A stretch of DNA of 64,000 bases, from contig CBDCIT010000035.1 of NCBI GenBank assembly GCA_965217615.1, positions 1 through 64,000 of the forward strand, given 5' to 3'. This DNA comes from CAVOAK01 sp965217615. Its GTDB lineage: Bacteria; Pseudomonadota; Alphaproteobacteria; UBA8366; CAVOAK01. Positions 35,789 through 43,895 of this stretch are shown one piece after another (positions within the stretch are counted from its first letter, which is position 1; every line of letters starts with the position of its first letter). The position numbers were made by a program, and so were the translations under genes. The notes beneath the pieces were generated by a model. The model was given only the letters and a program-made list of their open reading frames with translations. It had not been told where the DNA came from and did no database searches.

Positions 35789-36322
35789 TTGAGCGGTAAG
35801 CAGGAAGACGGCAAAGCGAAGGCGTCGGCATCCCTTGTCGATCGCGTTGGCGGCATTCGAACTCTGGCAACATTAATGCCGAAGCTGACGCGTCCGATCC
35901 TCGGCCGAAGGGGATTCGCGGTTGCAAGTGTCATTACCGAATGGGCAACGATCGTCGGTATCGAACTTGCCGGAAGCTCGCAGCCCGAAAAGCTGGTCTT
36001 TCCAAGAGGCGAGCGCGTCGGTGGTGTGCTCCACGTGCGCGTCGCGGGCGGTGTAGCGACCGAACTCCAACATCTGGAACCACAGGTCGTGGAGCGCATA
36101 AACGGACATTTTGGTTATCGTGCGGTCAGCCGACTGAAGCTGGTGCACGTGCCACCGGCCACGCTTACCGACACGAAGAAAAAGGCCGCCACCCGCGCTA
36201 GTGGTGCCGTGCCGGAGGAAGCGCCGCCTGAAGTCCGGCAACTCGAAGAGATCGAACATCTGGAATTGCGCAATGCGCTGGAAAAACTCGGTCGGGCGAT
36301 CGCAGCCCGCAACCGTCGTTAA
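35789..36322 (+). CDS. DciA-like DUF721 protein
   Basis: A 177-aa protein with a DUF721 (DciA) domain: RRGFAVASVITEWATIVGIELAGSSQPEKLVFPRGER, then GVLHVRVAGGVATELQHLEPQVVERINGHFGYRAVSRLKLVH. DciA loads the replicative helicase in bacteria without DnaC. Some alphaproteobacterial DUF721 proteins are less characterised, so the function is inferred. The start is TTG at 35789. It sits between mutY and a DsbA-like gene, a common order in this class. Confidence 0.82.
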   Translation: MSGKQEDGKAKASASLVDRVGGIRTLATLMPKLTRPILGRRGFAVASVITEWATIVGIELAGSSQPEKLVFPRGERVGGVLHVRVAGGVATELQHLEPQVVERINGHFGYRAVSRLKLVHVPPATLTDTKKKAATRASGAVPEEAPPEVRQLEEIEHLELRNALEKLGRAIAARNRR

Positions 36323-36455
36323 GACTGGCGCCGGCCACTCCTCGCTGCAGATCTCCACAGAGTTCAATGTTGGCCACGGCGACGACGACTCTCGCTTGTG
36401 GCTCCGAATTACCGGCCGTATACTCCGGACTTCCAAGCGGCGTCCGGAGGAGTCT

Positions 36456-37058
36456 TTGCGGCTAATTCGTCTATTTTCATTAGTGGCGGTGATCATACTC
36501 TTCCCGACTATGGGAAGTGCCGCGAACCTATCCCTTGAGGACGCGCTTAACGAGCGCGTACTTGGCGACCCGGCAGCGCCGATAACAATTGTTGAATATG
36601 CATCGCTCACTTGCCCACATTGCCGAAGCTTCCATCAGGACGTTCTACCAGCGCTCAAGGAAGCCTACATAGATACCGGAAAAGCGAAGCTTGTCTTCCG
36701 TGATTTCCCACTGGACGGGCTGGCGCTACGCGCGTCGATGATGGCGCGATGCGCACCCGCCGACCGGTATTTCAAATATATCGACGCTCTGTTTCGGTCC
36801 CAGTCGAGCTGGGCGACCAACGCCAACCCATTGGTCGCGCTCGCCCGCGTCGGCAAGCTGGGCGGTATGAATCAAGTCGACTTCGACGCCTGCATGCAGA
36901 ACGAGGCACTATTCGATGGCATCCTGCGGTCCCGACAAGTGGCCGCGGTCGAGTTTTCCGTGAATTCCACACCGACCTTCATCATCAACGGCGAGAAGAT
37001 GACGCAACGTCCATCATTCGAGTCGTTTGTATCAATGCTGAAAAGGCTGGCACCGTGA
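36456..37058 (+). CDS. DsbA-family periplasmic thiol:disulfide oxidoreductase
   Basis: A 200-aa exported protein. TTG at 36456 follows GGAGGA by 4 bp and gives a clean signal peptide (MRLIRLFSLVAVIILFPTMG, cleaved near SAAN). The thioredoxin-like domain has active site CPHC in EYASLTCPHCRSFHQDVLP and the cis-Pro segment VNSTPTFIINGEKM. This is the BdbD/DsbA type that introduces disulfides in periplasmic proteins. It precedes smc by 42 bp. Confidence 0.9.
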   Translation: MRLIRLFSLVAVIILFPTMGSAANLSLEDALNERVLGDPAAPITIVEYASLTCPHCRSFHQDVLPALKEAYIDTGKAKLVFRDFPLDGLALRASMMARCAPADRYFKYIDALFRSQSSWATNANPLVALARVGKLGGMNQVDFDACMQNEALFDGILRSRQVAAVEFSVNSTPTFIINGEKMTQRPSFESFVSMLKRLAP

Positions 37059-37100
37059 TTCGCCGTTCAGCTCGATCCGTCTATTAGCCCAAGGCGGCCC

Positions 37101-40100
37101 GTGCATTTTACAAAACTCCGCGTTTCAGGGTTCAAGTCGTTCATCGATCCAACCGAGCTTTCCATCGAGCCCGGTATGACCGGCATTGTCGGCCCGAACG
37201 GGTGCGGCAAATCCAACATCGTCGAGGCCCTGCGTTGGGCGATGGGCGAATCCTCGGCCAAGCGCATGCGCGGCGGCGAGATGGACGATGTGATCTTCGG
37301 CGGTTCCGACAGCCGGCCTGCGCGCAACATTGCAGAGGTCTCGCTCCATCTCGACAACGCCGACCACACCGCACCGGCTCCGTTCATCGAAGTTGACGAG
37401 ATCGAAATTTCCCGGCGTATCGAACGCAGCGGCGGCTCGACCTACCGCATAAATGGCAAGGAGGTGCGCGCACGCGACGTACAGCTTCTGTTCGCCGATA
37501 TTGCGACCGGTGCCCATTCGACGGCGATGGTCAGCCAGGGTAGAGTCGGTGCGCTGATCGGCGCGAAGCCCGTCGAGCGCAGGATACTTCTGGAGGAAGC
37601 CGCGGGCATTCGCGGGCTGCATTCGCGCCGGCACGAGGCCGAACTGCGCCTCGCCGCCGCCGAAGGGAACCTGGAACGGTTGGAAGATATCGTCGGCGCG
37701 CTCGAGGGCCAGTATCAGGGTCTTCAGCGCCAGGTGCGTCAGGCAGCACGATATCGCCGGCTGGCGGAAAATATTAGGCGCCATGACGGCATGTTGATGC
37801 ATCTGAAGTGGCAGAGTGCGATGGAAGTCCAGGACGGCGCGCAAGGCGAACTGGATACCGCGGCGGCGGCAGTCACCCAGCAAACCGAAACCGTCGCTGC
37901 AGCGACAACCGCGCAGGCGGACGTGGCCGCCATGTTGCCCGAACTCCGACGGCGTGAGACCGAAGTGGCCGCGGAGCTACAACGGCTGGTGCTCGCCGCC
38001 GCCGAGCTCGACCGCGAGACCGAGCGTATGGCGCAGGCGCGCGACGAAGCGGATCGACAGCTTTCGCAAATCGCGGCTGACGTCGATCGCGAGCGCGTAC
38101 TTGCAAGCGATGCGGCGGCAGCACTTGAGAGGCTTGAAGCGGAGAAGGCGGAGTTCTCGAACGCAAACGACGATGAAGACACGACACGTATGTCAGCGCA
38201 AAAGGCGTGCGACGAGGTGACTGCGGCGGTCGAAAGCAAGGACAAGGAACTCTCCATACTCTCGAGACATGCGGCCGATATGACCGCGCAACGCTCGTTG
38301 CTTGAGCAACGGCGCGATGACTTCAACGATCGCAAATCGCGGCTCGATGAGCGATGCGACGAGCTTGAGAATCAGCTCAAGACGTTGGCGGCTGAGCCCG
38401 ATGGCGAGGCTGATCTAGATCAAGCGACGAGGGAAATGCGGGCTGCCGAAGAAACCCTCGCCAAGGCAAAAAACGACGCCGAATTGGCCGAGGGGGAACA
38501 CTCGGAGACCCTGGAAGGTGAGGTGCAGGCCCGGTTGCGGCTGAGTGAGGTCGAGGCAGAGCTGGCACGCCTGGAGGCTGAGGCGCAGGCGCTCGCGGAC
38601 CTGACCGAGGCCCCCGAGGGCGATCTCTTCGCCCCGCTGATCGACGCAATCACCGTCGAAGCAGGATATGACGCGGCATTGGGAGCGGCACTTGGTGACG
38701 ATCTCGATGCACCGGCGGATACTGCAGCACCGGTTCATTGGGCGGCACTGGCACCGCTCGAACCAAAGCAGCCGCTTCCGGCCAACGTTGAATCGCTGTC
38801 GCGCTACGTCAAGGCGCCCGCGGCCTTGACACGTCGCCTCGATCAAATTGGCGTCGTTGCGGCAACCGCCGCCGGAGAAATACTTCGCGATTCATTGCGG
38901 CCAGGCCAGCGGATCGTTAGCCTCGATGGCACACTTTGGCGTTGGGACGGCTACACGGTTGCGGCCGGTGCATCGACGGCCGCGGCAACACGTTTGGCAC
39001 AACAAAACCGCCTCAACGATATTCACGCCCTGTTGTTGACCATGAAGGCAGACGTCACCGAATGCTCGTCGGCTCACGCAACGGCAAGTGCCGCAAATAT
39101 CGACGCGACAAAGCGGGAACGGCAATCACGGGAGTCGTTGACGCTGGCATTCGCACGTCTTGATTCCGCTCGCGAGGCACATGGTCGCGTTGCCAACAGT
39201 ACTGTTGCAGCGCGAGCGCGCCTCGGCAATATCAAGGAGTCCATTGAGCAGGCGCAAGCCGATATCGCCGAGACCGAAGCGGGCGCGGAAGCAAACCTGT
39301 CGGCGTTTTCCTCTCTTGAGAACCCGACAGCTGCGGACGAACAGAGCGCGCGATTGCGGGAGGAAATTCAGGGGCTTCGTATGGCGGAGGCCCAGCGGCG
39401 CAGCGAGCTCGGACGACTCGTGCATGAGGCAGAAACGCGCGCCGCACGATTGGCATCGAACCAGCAGGAGGTGACTCAATGGAATGACCGCGCAGAAGGC
39501 GCGCGCCAACGGATCGGCGATCTGAAAACGCGCCTCACGTCGGCCGAGTCGGAGCGGGCGCGCATTGCCGATAGACCCGAGGAGATCGATGCACAGCGTA
39601 ATCTTCTGTTTGATAAGACCACGAAGTGCGAGGAGAAACGCAAGCGCGCGGCCGATGAGCTGTCCGCTGCGGAAGATGCACTTCGCAGCGCGGACGGCGC
39701 AGTGCGCCGCGTCGACCAGCAACTTGCAGAGTCGCGAGAGACAAAAATCCGGGCCGAAGCACAGCTTGAGCAGGCGATCCATCAATGCGAGACCGTCGCA
39801 GCGTCGATCAACGAAGAGCTTGGCTGCGAGCCCGCTGGTATACTGGAAAAGATCGATGTCGACGGCGCTGCAATCCCCGACGCGGAGGCGCTGGAAACGC
39901 GTCTTGGGCGCTTGAAACGCGAGCGCGACAATATGGGCCCGGTCAACCTGCGCGCCGAATCTGAGGCACAGGTGCTGGAAGAGCAAGTTCAGTCGATGCG
40001 GTCGGAGCGTGAAGAGTTGCTTGCGGCAATTTCCAGGCTGCGCCAGGGCATTGCGGCCCTCAACCGCGAGGGACGCGAACGACTGCTAGCGGCGTTCACC

Positions 40101-40559
40101 AGCGTCAACGAACATTTCCAGGAACTCTTCGTGCGACTGTTCGGCGGCGGTCGCGCCTACTTGACGCTCACGGAAAATGACGACCCGCTGGAAGCAGGAC
40201 TCGAAATTATGGCCAGCCCACCCGGCAAACGGCTGCAAGTGCTCTCGCTGCTATCCGGCGGCGAGCAAGCGTTGACGGCCCTCTCACTTCTGTTCGCGGT
40301 ATTTCTCACAAATCCAGCGCCGATCTGCATCTTAGACGAAGTGGATGCGCCGCTTGACGACGCCAATGTCGACCGGGTTTGCACGCTCCTTGAGGAAATT
40401 TCCTCGACCGGGCGCGTCCGCTTTCTCGTAGTTACGCATCATCGGATGACCATGTCACGCGTCGATCGTCTATTCGGTGTCACGATGGGTGAACGGGGCG
40501 TGAGTCAGCTCGTGTCGGTCGACTTGAGCAGTGCTCAGACACTCCGACAATCCGCTTAA
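37101..40559 (+). CDS. smc: Chromosome segregation protein SMC
   Basis: An 1152-aa SMC ATPase that organises chromosomes as a dimer with ScpA/ScpB. Walker A is GPNGCGKSNIVEALRW near residue 31. Two long coiled-coil arms flank a hinge (about residues 500-640, DLFAPLIDAITVEAGYDAAL onward). The C-terminal head has NREGRERLLAAFTSVNEHFQ, the ABC signature LSGGEQALTALSLLFAVF and Walker B ICILDEVDAPLDDANV. It starts with GTG after an AAGGCGG ribosome site. The length is intact, without indels. Confidence 0.96.
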   Translation: MHFTKLRVSGFKSFIDPTELSIEPGMTGIVGPNGCGKSNIVEALRWAMGESSAKRMRGGEMDDVIFGGSDSRPARNIAEVSLHLDNADHTAPAPFIEVDEIEISRRIERSGGSTYRINGKEVRARDVQLLFADIATGAHSTAMVSQGRVGALIGAKPVERRILLEEAAGIRGLHSRRHEAELRLAAAEGNLERLEDIVGALEGQYQGLQRQVRQAARYRRLAENIRRHDGMLMHLKWQSAMEVQDGAQGELDTAAAAVTQQTETVAAATTAQADVAAMLPELRRRETEVAAELQRLVLAAAELDRETERMAQARDEADRQLSQIAADVDRERVLASDAAAALERLEAEKAEFSNANDDEDTTRMSAQKACDEVTAAVESKDKELSILSRHAADMTAQRSLLEQRRDDFNDRKSRLDERCDELENQLKTLAAEPDGEADLDQATREMRAAEETLAKAKNDAELAEGEHSETLEGEVQARLRLSEVEAELARLEAEAQALADLTEAPEGDLFAPLIDAITVEAGYDAALGAALGDDLDAPADTAAPVHWAALAPLEPKQPLPANVESLSRYVKAPAALTRRLDQIGVVAATAAGEILRDSLRPGQRIVSLDGTLWRWDGYTVAAGASTAAATRLAQQNRLNDIHALLLTMKADVTECSSAHATASAANIDATKRERQSRESLTLAFARLDSAREAHGRVANSTVAARARLGNIKESIEQAQADIAETEAGAEANLSAFSSLENPTAADEQSARLREEIQGLRMAEAQRRSELGRLVHEAETRAARLASNQQEVTQWNDRAEGARQRIGDLKTRLTSAESERARIADRPEEIDAQRNLLFDKTTKCEEKRKRAADELSAAEDALRSADGAVRRVDQQLAESRETKIRAEAQLEQAIHQCETVAASINEELGCEPAGILEKIDVDGAAIPDAEALETRLGRLKRERDNMGPVNLRAESEAQVLEEQVQSMRSEREELLAAISRLRQGIAALNREGRERLLAAFTSVNEHFQELFVRLFGGGRAYLTLTENDDPLEAGLEIMASPPGKRLQVLSLLSGGEQALTALSLLFAVFLTNPAPICILDEVDAPLDDANVDRVCTLLEEISSTGRVRFLVVTHHRMTMSRVDRLFGVTMGERGVSQLVSVDLSSAQTLRQSA

Positions 40560-40729
40560 TCTCGGATCCGTCACAAAGAAAATTGTTCTATTTTTCAACT
40601 AGTTCTGGAAATAATCGCGGGCCATATCGCCTTGACTCTAGCCCCGACGCGCCAGTATGGTGCGGGCGCTTTTTTGGCTTGAATTTGGGGTGAATTTCGA
40701 CGACTCCAGCGGCGGGGTCCCACTCTTCT

Positions 40730-41140
40730 ATGAACGAGCGCGAAACGTCGTCCCGGCTTAGTGAACTGGACGCAAGGCTACGCGCAGCGCGCGACGCGCG
40801 TAACGTGAAGGAGCATGATCGGGCGACCAAATCGAAGTTGAGCGGCGTGGGGTTTGCATTTCGCATCGGCGTCGAGTTGGTTGCAGCGCTGATTGTGGGC
40901 GTCGGGATCGGGTTGCTTTTGGACCGTTGGCTCGATACCGCACCATGGTTCCTGATCGGGGGATTTTTCATCGGCGCTGGTGCCGGCATTGTGAATGTAT
41001 ACCGTGCGACATCGAACTATGGGCTGGCGGTCGGCTACCGTGAACCCACAGATGCGACGGGCGAAGAGAGCAAGTCTAAAGCACCCACAAAAGGCGTAGC
41101 GCAGGATCGGGAAACCGGTAACAGAACGGCCAAGGAATAA
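40730..41140 (+). CDS. atpI: ATP synthase assembly protein AtpI
   Basis: A 136-aa protein with a polar, coiled N-terminus and two transmembrane helices (IGVELVAALIVGVGIGLLLDRWL and FLIGGFFIGAGAGIVNVYRA), the AtpI/AtpQ pattern. It is the first gene of the F0 operon. AtpI helps assemble the c-ring. The 170-bp gap after smc holds the likely operon promoter, but I could not pick one confidently. Confidence 0.88.
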   Translation: MNERETSSRLSELDARLRAARDARNVKEHDRATKSKLSGVGFAFRIGVELVAALIVGVGIGLLLDRWLDTAPWFLIGGFFIGAGAGIVNVYRATSNYGLAVGYREPTDATGEESKSKAPTKGVAQDRETGNRTAKE

Positions 41141-41152
41141 TCGAGACGAATC

Positions 41153-41890
41153 GTGGCAAGTCCGTTAGAGCAGTTTGAAATTCATCCAATCGTTCCGATC
41201 CATATCGGCGGCGCGGATTTGTCGTTTACTAACTCGTCGCTCTGGATGGTTGCCGCCACTGCTGCGGCAACGATTTTCCTGACGCTTTCGATGCGGCGTC
41301 ACGCCCTGGTGCCTGGCCGCTGGCAAGCCCTAGCCGAACTTTCGTATGAATTTATCGCCGGCATGATCCGCGATAATGTCGGCGACGAGGGTCGACGATA
41401 CTTCCCTCTGATCTTTACGCTCTTCATGTTCATTCTGTTTGGAAATCTTCTGGGTCTGATTCCGTTCTCGTTTACGTTTACAAGCCATCTCGCGGTGACC
41501 GCGGTGCTGGCCGTGCTGGTCATTGTCGGTGTGACGATGGTCGGTATTGTCAAACATGGGCTGCATTACTTTAGCTTCTTCGTGCCGCAAGGCGTGCCAA
41601 GCGTCATGTTGCCGCTGATGATACCGATTGAGATCGTCTCCTACCTGTCGCGCCCGCTGAGTCTGTCGATTCGTTTGTTCGCAAACATGATGGCCGGACA
41701 CACGATGATTAAGGTTTTCGCGAGCTTCGTGTTCAGTTTGGGCGCCGTCAGCTTCGGCATCGGCGGCCTTGCCCCACTTGCGATGAACGTGGCGTTGGTC
41801 GGCTTCGAACTGCTGGTGGCATTCCTCCAGGCCTACGTGTTTACGGTGCTGACCTGCCTTTACCTCAATGATGCACTACACCTTCACTAG
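41153..41890 (+). CDS. atpB: F0F1 ATP synthase subunit a
   Basis: A 245-aa integral membrane protein of the proton channel. Key segments are LSLSIRLFANMMAGHTMIKV, holding the essential Arg, and GFELLVAFLQAYVFTVLTCLYLNDALHLH at the C-terminus. The GTG start at 41153 follows atpI by 12 bp. Confidence 0.95.
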   Translation: MASPLEQFEIHPIVPIHIGGADLSFTNSSLWMVAATAAATIFLTLSMRRHALVPGRWQALAELSYEFIAGMIRDNVGDEGRRYFPLIFTLFMFILFGNLLGLIPFSFTFTSHLAVTAVLAVLVIVGVTMVGIVKHGLHYFSFFVPQGVPSVMLPLMIPIEIVSYLSRPLSLSIRLFANMMAGHTMIKVFASFVFSLGAVSFGIGGLAPLAMNVALVGFELLVAFLQAYVFTVLTCLYLNDALHLH

Positions 41891-41970
41891 CCGTCGTCGA
41901 TATACGTGCGGCCCCTGCTTTGGATTTTCGCCCATTTACCAAAACAACCTGAGAACATAGGGGAAGACTT

Positions 41971-42195
41971 ATGGAACTTGATGCCGCAAAAATGGTTGGA
42001 GCTGGTCTAGCGGTAATAGGTTTGTCCGGTGTCGGCGTCGGCATCGGCAATATCTTTTCATCGCTGATCGGGTCGATTGCCCGTAACCCTGCTGCCCGTG
42101 CCCAAGTATTTCCACTCGGCATGCTGGGATTTGCGTTGGTTGAAGCTGTGGCGCTTTACGCGCTGCTGATCTCCTTCCTTATCCTCTTTACCTGA
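41971..42195 (+). CDS. atpE: F0F1 ATP synthase subunit c
   Basis: A 74-aa hairpin of two membrane helices with the conserved loop ARNPAA and the proton-carrying carboxylate Glu58 in ALVEAVALYALLI. It is preceded by an 80-bp gap ending in a good ribosome site (AGGGGAAGA), consistent with the high expression needed for the c-ring. Confidence 0.96.
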   Translation: MELDAAKMVGAGLAVIGLSGVGVGIGNIFSSLIGSIARNPAARAQVFPLGMLGFALVEAVALYALLISFLILFT

Positions 42196-42229
42196 GGCAG
42201 CGGCGACGCGGGAATTTGGGGCCCGAGAA

Positions 42230-42832
42230 ATGACGGCCAGAATGAAAAGATTCAACACTCGTCCATTCGCGTTTGTAAGTGCTGGCGCGTTGGTCGGACT
42301 AACGCCGGTACTCGCGGCCGCCGCCGAAGGCGGTGGCATGCCCCAATTCGACTCGTCGACATTCCCAACCCAATTTGTCTGGCTTGCCATAACCTTCACT
42401 TTACTCTTCCTCGCAATGCGACAGATCGCGTTGCCACAGATCGCAGACGTGCTTGAGGCCCGCCGTAACAGAATCGACGGCGACCTGGACCGCGCAGCAA
42501 CGATGAAAGAGGAGGCCGAAGCAGCGTTGGCAGCCTACGAGGAAACGGTCGCCGAGAGCATGGCGAAAGCCCACGACCTGCAGCGTGAAATGGCGGCATT
42601 GTTCACGGAGCAGGCGGCGCAAGCTCGCTCGGAACTTGCCGCGCGCCTTGCAGAGGAGACGCGGGCGGCCGAAGGCCTGATTGTGGATGAGAAGACGCGA
42701 TCGCTGGTGGGAATTCGCGACGTCGCCGCTGAGCTGGTGCGCGCCTCGGCGAGCAAGTTGGCTGGCGTGGACCTCAGCGAGCAGGACGCGGCAGCGGCAA
42801 TTGCATCGGTCGCGCCGGAGGACAAACGATGA
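42230..42832 (+). CDS. atpG: F0F1 ATP synthase subunit b'
   Basis: A 200-aa stator subunit. It has a short N-terminal hydrophobic leader, a membrane anchor (FVWLAITFTLLFLAMRQIALPQI) and a long charged helix. Two different b-type genes (b' and b) in tandem are usual in alphaproteobacteria and phototrophs. It overlaps atpF by ATGA. The symbol atpG is used for b' in some genomes and for gamma in others. Confidence 0.9.
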   Translation: MTARMKRFNTRPFAFVSAGALVGLTPVLAAAAEGGGMPQFDSSTFPTQFVWLAITFTLLFLAMRQIALPQIADVLEARRNRIDGDLDRAATMKEEAEAALAAYEETVAESMAKAHDLQREMAALFTEQAAQARSELAARLAEETRAAEGLIVDEKTRSLVGIRDVAAELVRASASKLAGVDLSEQDAAAAIASVAPEDKR

Positions 42833-43320
42833 CCGATCTGTTGCGCAGCGCCGAGTTTTGGGCTCTGGTTGCCTTTGTTATATTCGTTGCTGGCATATTC
42901 AAACCCGCACGCCGGGCGCTGACAGGCGCCTTGGACCAACGCATCGAGGCTATTAAAACGCAGGTAGATGAGGCCAAGCGCTTGCGCGAAGAAGCGCAAG
43001 CCGCACTCGCAAACTACCAGCGCCAGCAACGACAGGCGGAGCAGGATGCCGAGGCCATCATCGAACGGGCTCGGGAGGAAGCGGTGCGCCACCGCGAGGA
43101 GGCAGAAGTTGCCCTGCAAGCTGTTCTTGCGCGACAGGAAGCCCAGTCATTGGAGAAGATCGCGCAGGCCGAGGCGACAGCTCTAAGAGACGTGCGGGAA
43201 ACTGCTGTGAATTTGGCGATTGCGGCTACAGGAGAGCTTCTTTCCGAACGACTTAAGGGTCTCGAAGGGAGCGTATTGATCGACGCTGCCATCGAGGATC
43301 TGCCCGAGAAACTCAACTAG
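42829..43320 (+). CDS. atpF: F0F1 ATP synthase subunit b
   Basis: A 163-aa stator subunit with an N-terminal membrane helix (EFWALVAFVIFVAGIFKPA) and a long Ala/Glu-rich helix (LREEAQAALANYQRQQRQAE and following). It is the last gene of the F0 operon. The F1 genes are not in this window, as is normal in alphaproteobacteria where F0 and F1 are separate operons. Confidence 0.93.
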   Translation: MTDLLRSAEFWALVAFVIFVAGIFKPARRALTGALDQRIEAIKTQVDEAKRLREEAQAALANYQRQQRQAEQDAEAIIERAREEAVRHREEAEVALQAVLARQEAQSLEKIAQAEATALRDVRETAVNLAIAATGELLSERLKGLEGSVLIDAAIEDLPEKLN

Positions 43321-43446
43321 GCGGCACTCAGGTCTATCGATCGGCCGCGATGTTACCAGTTTCTGCGCCGTACACTGCCTGCGATTGCAACCTCGGCTAC
43401 TAACTTTCTATGATGCGATCGCGGGCCGTTAACCAAGGGATCCCAT

Positions 43447-43887
43447 ATGCCATATGTCGCGCGTGATAACGTTGGCCAGATTACTGCAGTTTCCGACCGC
43501 CCGACCGATATTGCCTACGACTCGGTGCCGCCCAACGACCCCGAACTCCAGGCCTTCATGAGCGATGCGGGCAACGACCACGCCCGCGAAAAGCTCAGCG
43601 CATCGGACCGATATTGCCTACGACTCGGTGCCGCCCAACGACCCCGAACTCCAGGCCTTCATGAGCGATGCGGGCAACGACCACGCCCGCGAAAAGCTCA
43701 GCGCATCGGACCTTGAGATGGTGCGCATTATCGAAGTGCCTAAGGTCGACGTGTTGATCGGAAAAACCTATTCAATTTCACAGACTTACCGCGAATCGCG
43801 CAAAAGAAACTGCTCAACCGGAGACAGCTTCGGCGCAATCTTTCCGTCTTGACTAACCTGGTCGGCGACGCAGACGATATCTTCTAG
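43447..43887 (+). pseudogene. Small conserved alphaproteobacterial protein, doubly frameshifted
   Basis: The original protein would start MPYVARDNVGQITAVSDRP, continue PELQAFMSDAG and LSASDLEMVRIIEVPKVDVLIGK, and end NLFNFTDLPRIAQKKLLNRRQLRRNLS up to GDADDIF and TAG at 43885. In the sequence a 103-bp segment is duplicated in tandem (shifting the frame), and a later A run has five instead of six A (near 43761). The first frame therefore stops at 43716. The family is a small protein sometimes labelled 'tryptophan synthase subunit beta like' in databases, without proven function. Confidence 0.8.
43503..43712. repeat. Perfect 103-bp tandem duplication
   Basis: Bases 43503-43609 and 43606-43712 are identical, period 103 bp, beginning GACCGATATTGCC. 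The unit carries GACC at both of its edges (43503-43506 and 43606-43609), which could have primed slippage. 103 is not a multiple of three. Confidence 0.95.
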
Positions 43888-43895
43888 AACCGAGC

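Noticed and set aside
43503..43712. CRISPR-like direct repeats
   Set aside because: There are only two contiguous 103-bp copies without spacers, inside a coding gene; this is a tandem duplication.
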